From positions 1 to 64,000 of the forward strand of contig JAUTCR010000056.1 of assembly GCA_030673895.1 (NCBI GenBank): a stretch of DNA of 64,000 nt, in the 5' to 3' direction. Shown here piece by piece: positions 35,257 through 43,116 of this stretch. Numbering within the stretch: the first letter of the stretch is position 1; each line of letters opens with the position of its first letter. Origin of the DNA: Verrucomicrobiota bacterium JB023 (GTDB taxonomy: Bacteria > Verrucomicrobiota > Verrucomicrobiia > Verrucomicrobiales > Akkermansiaceae). The position numbers were made by a program, and so were the translations under genes. The notes below the pieces were generated by a model. It was not told the origin of the DNA, did no database searches, and was given only the letters and a program-made list of their open reading frames with translations.

Positions 35257-35669
35257 TTACCTGTCCCGGGGATGAGCTGCAGATAAAGCATGCCTTGAAT
35301 GGTGGAGTCGCTCTTCTGCCCTCTTAGCACGAATCGAAGCACAAGGAGAGCGGAGGCGCGATTGCGATGGAGTCCTGCGCATCAGGCAGGAGGAAAAACG
35401 CTTTCCGAAATCGCTGTGCTGAAGCTGAAGCGAGGCTCGTATTGGTTGCAACAGTAAAGCGAGGAACGCCAACGACGTTCAAACGACACGAGCGAAAGGA
35501 TTCGCCGTCGAAACACTCCTCTCGCAAAAACCCGCGGCAATCGTCAGGGCAGGACTATCCAGACTGAAAAGCTTCTCTGGGGGAACGGGCGTAACCAGCG
35601 GCATGGAGGGTCCTTCCTTCCATCTTCCAAGTTGCATTTGCCATGGCCAAAAGAGGCCAAACCCGCTAT
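35257..35669. other. intergenic region upstream of the DUF6580-like gene
   Basis: About 410 bp with no convincing gene. No cluster of TTATCCACA-type DnaA boxes, no tRNA and no terminator was found. A 71-residue reverse-strand open frame at 35257-35472 has no signs of being a real protein. Confidence 0.5.
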
Positions 35670-35674
35670 GGAGG
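35670..35674 (+). promoter_or_regulatory. ribosome binding site that sets the start of the DUF6580-like gene
   Basis: GGAGG lies 5 bases before ATG 35680. This favours 35680 over the upstream ATG at 35668 and a TTG at 35632. Confidence 0.6.
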
Positions 35675-35679
35675 CGCCA

Positions 35680-36234
35680 ATGAACGAGACAAAACGCGGT
35701 ATCCTTCTCCTCGGCGTCGTCGCCTTATTGATTGCTCTCCGTTTCGGCGCGGAGAGCCAGGGAATCTATGAATTTCAGCCCTATTATGCCTTGTTCTTTT
35801 GCCTGGCGTTCTGGCGAGGCGGAAAGTGGCTCGCGATTCCGGCGATTGCCTACCTGATTTCCCTCTCCATGATGAGTGGAGGTTTGGCGCTCTGGATGGT
35901 GAGTCCTATTCTTGGCTTCGCGCTCATTGCGCTCTGGGGTCGCCAATTCCATGAGTCAGCTTCCAAGCTTTCCCTCTTCGGTGGTTCACTAATTGGAGCG
36001 TCAATCTTCTACGTTCAAACGAACATCTTCGCGTTCCTTTTCGATGGGCGATATGAAAAGAGCCTCGGTGGTCTCGCGCAGGCTTTGTGGACTGGCTTAC
36101 CCGCCGACGCTGTGCCGACTTGGTTCTTCCTTCGTAACGCTCTGATCGCGACCTCTCTGTTCACCGCCGTCCTTCTCATCTTCATTAAGAGCCCTGAAAA
36201 AACCCAGCGGGACGAAGTACCTGCCATGGCTTGA
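35680..36234 (+). CDS. DUF6580-like membrane protein
   Basis: 184 residues beginning MNETKRGILLLGVVALLIAL. About five hydrophobic helices are visible: 7-25, 34-48, 52-70, 75-90 and 149-170. The pattern FQPYYALFFCLAFWRGGKWL resembles the ECF-like DUF6580 family of small integral membrane proteins, and FLFDGRYEKSLGGLAQALWT matches its second half. DUF6580 proteins are unassigned but have been compared with ECF transporter S components. It precedes pdhA by 64 bp on the same strand. The family assignment is from memory of pattern. Confidence 0.65.
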   Translation: MNETKRGILLLGVVALLIALRFGAESQGIYEFQPYYALFFCLAFWRGGKWLAIPAIAYLISLSMMSGGLALWMVSPILGFALIALWGRQFHESASKLSLFGGSLIGASIFYVQTNIFAFLFDGRYEKSLGGLAQALWTGLPADAVPTWFFLRNALIATSLFTAVLLIFIKSPEKTQRDEVPAMA

Positions 36235-36298
36235 GATGCGCGCTCGGGATTAAACTCCTCTTGCCGACTGGGTCACTAACGGGTATGCCCACGGCATC

Positions 36299-37387
36299 AT
36301 GATCCCAACTCCCGAACCCAACCTCGGTGGCCTGGATTTTTCGGATTCGCCCATCAATCAGTCGCTAACCGCCGACGACAAGATTCGCCTCTACCGCGAG
36401 ATGGTTCGCATCCGGAGGTTCGAAACCACCTCCCTCCAATATTACCAAAAGGGAGGTTACATGGGAGGCTTCCTGCACCTCTACAGCGGTCAGGAAAGTG
36501 TCGCCGTGGGTTGTGTTTCCCTCATGGGTGAACACGATCACATCATTACCGCTTACCGCTGCCACGGCCATTCCCTGGCGGTTGGCATGTCCATGAAGGA
36601 ATGCATGGCCGAGCTCTTTGGCAAAGCGACGGGATGCTCGAAGGGTAAGGGAGGCTCGATGCACTTCTTTGCTCCGGACAAAAACTACTGGGGTGGCCAT
36701 GGTATCGTTGGCGGTCAAATTCCGCTCGGCCTCGGCCTTGCCTACGGCGTGAAATACAAGGAGCAACAGGGCTGTTCGCTTTCCTTCATGGGAGATGGCG
36801 CCATCAACCAAGGCGCCGTGCATGAGTCTTATAACCTGGCGGCCTTGTTTGAGCTCCCGGCCATCTTCGTTATCGAGAACAATGGTTACTCGATGGGCAC
36901 CTCGCAGAAGCGTTCCAGTGCCTATCGCGATTGCTTGGCGCAGCGGGCCGAGGCCTATGATATGGCCTGGGATATCGTGAATGGTGAAGACCTGCTGGAA
37001 GTGCGAGCCAAAGTTCACATCGCGATGGAGCGCGCGCGTAAGGAATCCCTGCCCACAGTGCTGGAGATTCAGACCTACCGTCACTACGGTCATAGTGTGG
37101 CCGATGCGAACGCGCAGAAATACCGCACGCCCGATGAAATCAAACGTTACAAGCAGCAGCACGATCCAATCATTCTTTGGGAGAATCGATTGATGGAAGA
37201 AGGCCTTCTCACCGAAGAGCAGAAGAAAGAGATCACCAAGGAAGCCACCGCCGAATGCAAAGAGGCCGTCGCCTTCGCCGAGGAGTCTCCCGCCCCGACA
37301 ATGGAAGACATCATGAAAGACGTCTATTGGGAGGTGGACAACGAGACCGAGGCGAGCAAGCAGGGCCGACACTTCTTCACCGACTAA
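36299..37387 (+). CDS. pdhA: pyruvate dehydrogenase E1 component, alpha subunit
   Basis: 362 residues. With PdhB it decarboxylates pyruvate and transfers the acetyl group to E2 lipoate. The thiamine diphosphate motif is FMGDGAINQGAVHESYNLAA to IENNGYSMGT, preceded by GGHGIVGGQIPLGLGLAYGV. The phosphorylation-loop region YRHYGHSVADANAQKYRTPD is characteristic of E1 alpha. Length and start (ATG 36299) fit the family. pdhB starts 21 bp downstream. No E2 or E3 gene follows, so the rest of the complex is encoded elsewhere. Confidence 0.94.
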   Translation: MIPTPEPNLGGLDFSDSPINQSLTADDKIRLYREMVRIRRFETTSLQYYQKGGYMGGFLHLYSGQESVAVGCVSLMGEHDHIITAYRCHGHSLAVGMSMKECMAELFGKATGCSKGKGGSMHFFAPDKNYWGGHGIVGGQIPLGLGLAYGVKYKEQQGCSLSFMGDGAINQGAVHESYNLAALFELPAIFVIENNGYSMGTSQKRSSAYRDCLAQRAEAYDMAWDIVNGEDLLEVRAKVHIAMERARKESLPTVLEIQTYRHYGHSVADANAQKYRTPDEIKRYKQQHDPIILWENRLMEEGLLTEEQKKEITKEATAECKEAVAFAEESPAPTMEDIMKDVYWEVDNETEASKQGRHFFTD

Positions 37388-37408
37388 ACTTCTAGTAGTT
37401 CAACTATC

Positions 37409-38392
37409 ATGCGAAAACTTTTATACCGCCACGCCATCCGCGAAGCCCTCGATGAGGAACTTGCCCGCGACGAGAACGTCGTCGTCATGGGTGAGGAGGT
37501 TGCCCAATACAACGGCGCATACAAGGTCACCGAGGGACTCTGGGAAAAATGGGGTGACAAGAGAATTGTCGATACCCCGATTTCCGAGGCTGGATTCATC
37601 GGCATGGGGATCGGCGCATCCATGCTCGGTGTTCGCCCGGTTATGGAACTCATGTTTTGGTCCTTTCATAGCGTCGCTTTCGATCAACTCGTCAACAACG
37701 CTGCCTGTGTCCGCTACATGTCCGGTGGTCTCATCAATGTGCCCATCGTGATGAGGGGACCCGCGAATGGGGGAACCAACGTCGGTGCCACGCACTCCCA
37801 CTGTCCCGAAGGCCTTTTCGCGGCCTTCCCGGGCTTGAAAGTTGTTGTGCCCTCCTGTGCGGCGGACGCCAAAGGCCTGATGAAAAGCGCCATCCGCGAC
37901 AATGACCCGGTCTATGTGATGGAAAACACCAAGCTCTACGGTATCGAGGGCGAAGTGCCCGATCCGGAAGAGGGAGACTTCACCATTCCTATCGGTAAGG
38001 CCGCCATCAAGCGTGAAGGCAGCGACCTGTCGCTCATCGCCCATGGCCGCAGTGTTCTCCACGCACTCGAAGCTGCCGAGGTGCTCAAGAACGAACACGG
38101 GATCAACGCCGAGGTGCTCGACCTCCGCTCTATCCGTCCCCTTGATGAGGAGGCCATCCTGAAGACGGTGATGAAAACCAACCGGGCGGTCCTCGTTGAC
38201 GAGTCGAAGCCATTCAACGGCGTCAGTAGTCAGATTGCTTGCACCATCCAGGAGCATGCTTTCGACCACCTCGATGCTCCTGTTACGCGAGTCTGCACTA
38301 TTGACGCGCCATCCATCTACTCGCCCCATATTGAGGATGAACAATTGCCCAATACCAAGCGGGTCGTTGAGAAGGTGCTGCAAATGTCCTAA
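37409..38392 (+). CDS. pdhB: pyruvate dehydrogenase E1 component, beta subunit
   Basis: 327 residues of the transketolase-like E1 beta family: REALDEELARDENVVVMGEE, DTPISEAGFIGMGIGASMLG, PVMELMFWSFHSVAFDQLVN and GPANGGTNVGATHSHCPEGL. The C-terminal transketolase domain begins near residue 200 (LSLIAHGRSVLHALEAAEVL). It contributes to the thiamine diphosphate site at the alpha/beta interface. It forms a two-gene unit with pdhA; the next gene is an unrelated lipoprotein 79 bp downstream. Confidence 0.94.
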   Translation: MRKLLYRHAIREALDEELARDENVVVMGEEVAQYNGAYKVTEGLWEKWGDKRIVDTPISEAGFIGMGIGASMLGVRPVMELMFWSFHSVAFDQLVNNAACVRYMSGGLINVPIVMRGPANGGTNVGATHSHCPEGLFAAFPGLKVVVPSCAADAKGLMKSAIRDNDPVYVMENTKLYGIEGEVPDPEEGDFTIPIGKAAIKREGSDLSLIAHGRSVLHALEAAEVLKNEHGINAEVLDLRSIRPLDEEAILKTVMKTNRAVLVDESKPFNGVSSQIACTIQEHAFDHLDAPVTRVCTIDAPSIYSPHIEDEQLPNTKRVVEKVLQMS

Positions 38393-38471
38393 ATCGCAGA
38401 CTGACAAACAATCCTATCCGTCATAATTTGTTTGCAACGTCAAACGACGTCCTTACGATACACATCACACC

Positions 38472-38906
38472 ATGAAACAAGTCGCGCTCACACTCGCATC
38501 AATCGCTGCCGCTTTGGTCTTCACTTCTTGTTGCGGTCTCGGTCCTTGTGGCCAGACCTGCGGCAAAAAACAGGATTTCGCACACGTAGGTTGCGAAAAT
38601 CATCGTTACGTCGAGAAGGAAGTCACCGAGTGGGTTGAGGAGCAAGTTGTCGTTGAAGGAAAAGGAGCCAAAGGAGTTACCGAAACCGTCACCGTCCGCC
38701 GTCCTATCGTGAAGACCGTCCGCGAAGAAGTTCCTTGTGGAACATGCGGTTCAGTTTTCTGCGCGACGCCCGATTGCTGCGGCATCGTTCCTAAGGCTGT
38801 CTTGAGCCGGGCAACCGCTCAGGGAGCTACTGGCGAACCTCACATCGGCACCATTCCTACGATGAAGGTTCTCGTTAGCGGCGCGGAGCCCACCAACGAA
38901 CTCTAA
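38472..38906 (+). CDS. cysteine-rich lipoprotein
   Basis: 144 residues with a lipoprotein signal: positive N-terminus, hydrophobic core LTLASIAAALVFTSC and a Cys-rich start of the mature part (CCGLGPCGQTCG). A central hydrophilic stretch (VTEWVEEQVVVEGKGAKGVT) and a second Cys cluster (CGTCGSVFCATPDCC) follow. I count 12 Cys in the mature part, suggesting metal binding or disulfides. First of five consecutive small lipoprotein genes. A terminator follows (38932-38965). No family recognised. Confidence 0.8.
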   Translation: MKQVALTLASIAAALVFTSCCGLGPCGQTCGKKQDFAHVGCENHRYVEKEVTEWVEEQVVVEGKGAKGVTETVTVRRPIVKTVREEVPCGTCGSVFCATPDCCGIVPKAVLSRATAQGATGEPHIGTIPTMKVLVSGAEPTNEL

Positions 38907-38920
38907 GACGTCCTTCATCA

Positions 38921-39250
38921 ATGAATTTGAGAAGCTGTGCAGGTTTGGTCCCGCACAGCTTTTTTGTGCCCCTCGCTCTCCTGCTCACAATGTCAGGGTG
39001 CGTGATCCCCGTGAAAGAGCAGAAGCCACCCTCCAATCATCAACCTCCCAACGAGCGAAAAGACCGCTCGCTCTCGTCCTATCAGGGACTACCGATTGAG
39101 GAGGCGGAAATGATGGCGAAGAGCGCCGGCTTGCAGACCCGGATCGTTCGAGATGGGCGTGAGCACTTTATCATCACCAAAGACATTCGCCCGGACCGAA
39201 TCAACTTTGAGATTGATGGAGGAAGGGTCACCTCCGCCGAGAAATATTGA
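38921..39250 (+). CDS. I78-like peptidase-inhibitor lipoprotein
   Basis: 109 residues: signal region MNLRSCAGLVPHSFFVPLAL with lipobox TMSGC, a polar linker, then a 55-residue domain (YQGLPIEEAEMMAKSAGLQT, then DIRPDRINFEIDGGRVTSAE) with the RPDRIN core of the I78 (potato-inhibitor-like) family. Such proteins may inhibit serine proteases in the periplasm. The usual DYRPDR reads DIRPDR here. The first codons lie inside the terminator hairpin of the preceding gene. A GTG at 38966 is an alternative start but leaves no charged N-terminus. Confidence 0.7.
   Translation: MNLRSCAGLVPHSFFVPLALLLTMSGCVIPVKEQKPPSNHQPPNERKDRSLSSYQGLPIEEAEMMAKSAGLQTRIVRDGREHFIITKDIRPDRINFEIDGGRVTSAEKY
38932..38965 (+). 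terminator. intrinsic terminator after the Cys-rich lipoprotein gene, lying across the I78-like gene start
   Basis: AAGCTGTGC (38932-38940) and GCACAGCTT (38953-38961) pair perfectly around a 12-base loop and are followed by a T-run to 38965. The whole structure sits in the first 15 codons of the I78-like lipoprotein gene. Confidence 0.82.
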
Positions 39251-39463
39251 GCTATCGTCTCCAGCCGTTGCAAGGCATCGGGACTGCAACCATTTAGGGG
39301 GTTTGGTACGCCTTCTGCGAATTGATTTCACACGTTGAAAAGCAACGGTTCCGGAGCCAACGAAAATAAGACATTCTCAATAATCCACTTGCGAAACCAA
39401 AGAACGCGAGCTATTTCGCGACGTCAGTCGCGAGGCAAATCGCAAAACGAACAGAACATCATT

Positions 39464-39583
39464 ATGAAAGCACTTCTTCTCTCCCTCATCGCTGCTATCG
39501 GCGTTCTTTCCGTCAGCTGCTGCTGCGGTAGCAAGCCCGCTCCTGCACCGGCGTCACCTGCTCCAACCTATTACGCCAAGTAA
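39464..39583 (+). CDS. 39-residue lipoprotein ending YYAK
   Basis: Start ATG 39464: MKALLLSLIAAIGVLSVSCC, then CGSKPAPAPASPAPTYYAK. Lipobox SVSC, a mature part of only about 21 residues that is Cys- and Pro/Ala-rich, and the C-terminus YYAK. It is one of three tiny lipoproteins in tandem (with 39664-39789 and 39904-40065) sharing this plan. The size is below the usual annotation cutoff, but the signal peptide, lipobox and neighbours support it. Confidence 0.72.
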   Translation: MKALLLSLIAAIGVLSVSCCCGSKPAPAPASPAPTYYAK

Positions 39584-39663
39584 GCTGAAACAAATTCTCT
39601 GGGGCGGCCGGGATAACCTCGCCGCACCGAGGTGAAACCAAATAACATCAAAACTAAGAAACT

Positions 39664-39789
39664 ATGAAAGTTGCAAAAATCATTGCTGTTCTTGCCGCTC
39701 TCGCCGGCTTCGCTCTCACCTCTTGCGGTGGATCTGATCCGGCACCTATGGCTCCCGCTCCCGTCCCTAGCGTGACCATCGGCAAGTAA
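39664..39789 (+). CDS. 41-residue lipoprotein ending TIGK
   Basis: MKVAKIIAVLAALAGFALTS with lipobox LTSC, then CGGSDPAPMAPAPVPSVTIG and a final Lys. The same plan as its two neighbours: a lysine-starting signal peptide, a very short Pro/Ala-rich mature chain and a Lys C-terminus. A strong terminator follows at 39817-39855. Confidence 0.75.
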   Translation: MKVAKIIAVLAALAGFALTSCGGSDPAPMAPAPVPSVTIGK

Positions 39790-39816
39790 ATTGCTTAAGG
39801 ACAAACGAAATGTTTC

Positions 39817-39855
39817 CAAGCTGGAGCCTTGCAATAGGCTCCAGCTTGTTTTTTT
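39817..39855 (+). terminator. intrinsic terminator after the TIGK lipoprotein
   Basis: CAAGCTGGAGCC (39817-39828) pairs with GGCTCCAGCTTG (39837-39848), a perfect 12-bp stem with an 8-base loop and a run of seven T residues. Confidence 0.93.
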
Positions 39856-39903
39856 ATGTCTGCACGCGTCGCCTTTGGGGCGGAACGAAAAGCACATACA
39901 GCG

Positions 39904-40065
39904 ATGAAATTGATTGTTCGACTTGGATTGGCGGCTGCAATCGCAGCCGGTTCGTTTGCATTATCTTCCTGCGGCGGTTGCTGCACTGGTGAAGATCCCG
40001 TCCCCCCATTGCGTCCTTTGCCTTCCTTCGACACTGCCCCGGCTGTCGAGTACTACGGGAAGTAA
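39904..40065 (+). CDS. 53-residue Cys-rich lipoprotein ending YYGK
   Basis: MKLIVRLGLAAAIAAGSFAL with lipobox LSSC, followed by CGGCCTGEDPVPPLRPLPSF and DTAPAVEYYGK. The longest of the three tiny lipoproteins, with four Cys in the mature part and the C-terminus YYGK. Followed by a terminator (40096-40128). Confidence 0.75.
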   Translation: MKLIVRLGLAAAIAAGSFALSSCGGCCTGEDPVPPLRPLPSFDTAPAVEYYGK

Positions 40066-40095
40066 CAAAAGCCGTTTTTGTAGAATCTCTAACCG

Positions 40096-40128
40096 AAGGG
40101 ACTATGCCGTGGCATGGTCCCTTTTTTC
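40096..40128 (+). terminator. intrinsic terminator after the YYGK lipoprotein
   Basis: AAGGGAC-ATGCC (40096-40108) pairs with GGCAT-GTCCCTT (40111-40123) apart from one T/G position, and a T-run follows. Confidence 0.85.
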
Positions 40129-40180
40129 TTTGCCAAATTTTCCGCAAAAGATTCCCTTCCAGACAAAAGATGATTAGATA

Positions 40181-40891
40181 GTGATCATCATGGATAAAAA
40201 ACTCATCATCTATCTTTGTGCCTGGGTCGGGCTGGTGGTGGCGACCTTCGTCTCAGCGCAAAATATGCGGAATTCCCAAGAAGGCCTCAGTGCGGAAGAG
40301 CGCGCTCGCATCATCGACGAAGGCAATTACGAAATCGACCCGATTACGCGAGACCCGATCATGCCAGAACCGGAGAAAAATGAGAGCGCCGCCTTCATCA
40401 CGTTTGGCCTCTTTATCATCACCGGCGTCTTCACCGGATTCTTGGTCGTGACCTACGTCCTGCCAAATCTCGTGCAACGGGCATCCGAAGAGGTACTGGG
40501 TTCTACGGAAAAGGTCGGAAAGAATCCAATGGCGAAAGCCCAAGCCCTAGTGGCGCAAGGGAAATGGGAAGAAGCCATCGAATCCTATCGGGAAGCGGCT
40601 GAAGCGGAACCCGATAATCGACTCCCTTGGGTAGAGATTGCCATGCTGCAACGGGAGCGTCTGGACGACCCCGAATCCGCCTTGGAAACATTGCGAGAAG
40701 CGCTTGACCGAGGGGGATGGCGGGAAAATGACGAGGCCTTCTTCTATTTTAGGAAGATCGACATCCACGAAAATGAGATGAAAAACCGAGAGAAGGCTAT
40801 CGCACTACTGCGTGACGTGATTGAAAAATTCCCTCAGACCAGGCATTCTGCCAACGCCATGCATAAGCTCCACGAGCTCGGTGAATCGTAA
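40181..40891 (+). CDS. membrane-anchored TPR protein
   Basis: 236 residues; the start could also be ATG 40190 (MDKKLIIYLCAWVGLVVAT). Two hydrophobic segments (about 8-25 and 72-94) anchor the protein, and the C-terminal half consists of tetratricopeptide-like repeats (AQALVAQGKWEEAIESYREA, AEAEPDNRLPWVEIAMLQRE). It is translationally coupled to comEC, whose ATG overlaps its stop codon. A scaffolding role is likely; a link to DNA uptake is only suggested by the coupling. Confidence 0.78.
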   Translation: MIIMDKKLIIYLCAWVGLVVATFVSAQNMRNSQEGLSAEERARIIDEGNYEIDPITRDPIMPEPEKNESAAFITFGLFIITGVFTGFLVVTYVLPNLVQRASEEVLGSTEKVGKNPMAKAQALVAQGKWEEAIESYREAAEAEPDNRLPWVEIAMLQRERLDDPESALETLREALDRGGWRENDEAFFYFRKIDIHENEMKNREKAIALLRDVIEKFPQTRHSANAMHKLHELGES

Positions 40892-43116
40892 TGACCGAAG
40901 CCTTCCATCCCCCAGGAAGGTTTCCATTACTTCCCCCCCTGGTCGCAGTCATCATTTCCCTCATTCTTTGCAAGGGCGAGCAATGGCTAGCAATCGCATT
41001 GTTGACGAGCCTCATTCTCGTTGGCGGATTATGGACGCGGCGCCTCCCTTTGATCGTTGCTGCCGTCTTGGCGATCCTCTTCACCTGCCACCATGCAAGG
41101 AGGCTAAATTCACTTGAGCTGCTCCGGTCGGAATTGGCGAATGAGGTGAAGCATGAATTCTCAGGTATCATCACACGCCGTTCCGCCAGCGGATTGGTCA
41201 AAGCTGAATTTCGGTTAGAAGGCGGAGAGCGTCTCGCTCTCTACCACCTACCGGAGCATATTCGGGCAGGTGAGCGAGTAAGAATCACGGGCTTCTCACT
41301 CTCCGACGAACGTCCAAGAAATCCTGGCCAATGGGACTTGGCAGCGCAGTTGACCAAACAAGGTCTCGCCGGCGGTCTTGTCGTCGAAACTGTGGAACGC
41401 TTGGGCTTGGGATCCCCGGTCGACCGCTTGAGAGGCGGATCGGAGTGGATGCGGGATGAACTGAGTCAGTTAATCAACGAATCGGTAACCAACGAAGCCA
41501 ATGCCGCCATCATTCGAGGAGTCGTGCTTGGGGAGAAAGGTGAAAAAGAGCTCATGCTTGATTTCCGGAAGACAGGCACGATGCATGTCTTTGCCGTCAG
41601 CGGCTTGCACGTCGGTTTAGTTGCTGCCTTCGCTTTAGCACTCGGTCGAATTGTTAGACTGAATCGGACGACATCTCTTTGGTTGATGCTGGTCATCATC
41701 TTTGCCTACGTTCTCATCACGGGGATGCGACCACCGGCGACCCGAGCAGCACTGATGGCAACGTTCCTTGCGGGAGGCTTTTTATTGAGGAGACAGACGA
41801 CGGTGCTGAACTCACTCTTCGCCGCCGCTCTTGTGGTGCTGGCCTTGGATAGCTTCCAGCTTTGGCAGCTTGGCTTTCAGCTGAGCTTCTGGGTTGTTTC
41901 CATCATCCTCGTTCTTGAGCCAAAAATATGGTCCGGAGTGGGCAGATTCCTACTAGAAGACCCGTATCTCCCCAAACCTCTCTGGAGCAGGACTCGGACA
42001 ATCATCGCTCATAGCAAGGAGAAGCTCGGGAGAATGACCACCGTTTCGTTGGCTGCATGGATTGGTTCGGCTCCGTTGACGCTGTATTATTTTGCCTGGT
42101 TCACTCCCATCGCGACCTTGAGTAGTGTGGTGATGGTCGTTCTTGCGTTCGCAATCATCTGCACTGCTTTCGTCGCGTTACCATTCTCGCTCATCTCGAA
42201 ACCACTAAGTGAAGCTGTTTTTCAAGGATCGGCGGCATCGGCTCACCTCGCCCGACTCTCCGCCGCGGAAATGGCAAGCTGGCCCGGGGCATGGATGAGA
42301 GGGGGGAGAAGAGCCCCATGGAGCGATGGATTGATTGTCTTTGATGTGCCGTTCGGAGGGGCGGCCGCGCATTGGGATCAGGCCGGGGGAATCCTGATTG
42401 ATGGGGGTTCCGAACGAGGGTTTCCTTTCGAGATCGGCTCCTCATTAGAGACTTATGGAATGACTGCGGATAGCCTGATTGCCACTCATGAGGACGAGCA
42501 GCATGTCGGAGGCTTCGTGGCTGCCTTAGAGCATTTCCCCGTCCGCCAAGTGCTGGTTCCAGATGATTCTGGTAAGGGCATTATTGGAGAGATTAGCAAT
42601 ATCGCCAAGGACCGTGAGATTCCCGTAGTGACCGCCGCCCCGAATACGACATTCCCCGTAAATGACGACTGCAATATCGAGGTCCTCTCTACGGGAAAGG
42701 TACTTGGTCGGGCAGACGACCGGGTCCTCGTTCTTATGCTTCATTGGCATGGCTGGCGGATCCTCATGACCTCCGATGCAGGGCGGGGAACCGAAGAACG
42801 ACTTCTCAAGAACCCAAAGTCCATTTCTGCCGACCTATGGATCATGGGAAGGCATCTATACGAGCCAACCGGAAGTGATGAGTTTGTGAATCGAGTGAAT
42901 CCCCGGGCAATCATCGCTAGCCATCAAGGGTTCCCCAGCGACGAAAGAATACCGGCTGGATGGCGGGAATGGGTGGTGAGAAAAGGGATCAACCTACTCA
43001 GCCAGGATGAACACGGGGCCGTCATGATCAAGGCCAGCCCAGAGCGATTGCAACTAGAGGGCTATCTAACAGGAGAAAGCGTTATCCTGGAACGTTCCGG
43101 CAGTGAATCACCTTGA
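40891..43116 (+). CDS. comEC: ComEC/Rec2-type DNA uptake channel
   Basis: 741 residues with an N-terminal membrane domain and the Competence domain (GTMHVFAVSGLHVGLVAAFA, about residues 230-249; then MRPPATRAALMATFLAGGFL and QLGFQLSFWVVSII). A C-terminal metallo-beta-lactamase-like domain starts near residue 485. ComEC forms the inner-membrane channel for single-stranded DNA during transformation. The canonical SHPDADH metal motif reads THEDEQH (about residue 531), so the last acidic residue before the His is replaced by Gln. The 3' end overlaps trmB by 35 bp. Confidence 0.9.
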   Translation: MTEAFHPPGRFPLLPPLVAVIISLILCKGEQWLAIALLTSLILVGGLWTRRLPLIVAAVLAILFTCHHARRLNSLELLRSELANEVKHEFSGIITRRSASGLVKAEFRLEGGERLALYHLPEHIRAGERVRITGFSLSDERPRNPGQWDLAAQLTKQGLAGGLVVETVERLGLGSPVDRLRGGSEWMRDELSQLINESVTNEANAAIIRGVVLGEKGEKELMLDFRKTGTMHVFAVSGLHVGLVAAFALALGRIVRLNRTTSLWLMLVIIFAYVLITGMRPPATRAALMATFLAGGFLLRRQTTVLNSLFAAALVVLALDSFQLWQLGFQLSFWVVSIILVLEPKIWSGVGRFLLEDPYLPKPLWSRTRTIIAHSKEKLGRMTTVSLAAWIGSAPLTLYYFAWFTPIATLSSVVMVVLAFAIICTAFVALPFSLISKPLSEAVFQGSAASAHLARLSAAEMASWPGAWMRGGRRAPWSDGLIVFDVPFGGAAAHWDQAGGILIDGGSERGFPFEIGSSLETYGMTADSLIATHEDEQHVGGFVAALEHFPVRQVLVPDDSGKGIIGEISNIAKDREIPVVTAAPNTTFPVNDDCNIEVLSTGKVLGRADDRVLVLMLHWHGWRILMTSDAGRGTEERLLKNPKSISADLWIMGRHLYEPTGSDEFVNRVNPRAIIASHQGFPSDERIPAGWREWVVRKGINLLSQDEHGAVMIKASPERLQLEGYLTGESVILERSGSESP

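Noticed and set aside
35257-35472. 71-residue reverse-strand frame upstream of mnmG
   Set aside because: Arg/Ser-rich composition without motif, signal or ribosome binding site; no evidence that it is coding.
35191-35679. Chromosome origin with DnaA boxes next to the parS sites
   Set aside because: No cluster of TTATCCACA-like 9-mers was found; the parS cluster alone does not place oriC here.
38729-38744. A further parS-like string (AGTTCCTTGTGGAACA)
   Set aside because: It has three differences including two in the central CACGTG, and lies in a Cys-rich coding stretch; judged a coincidence.
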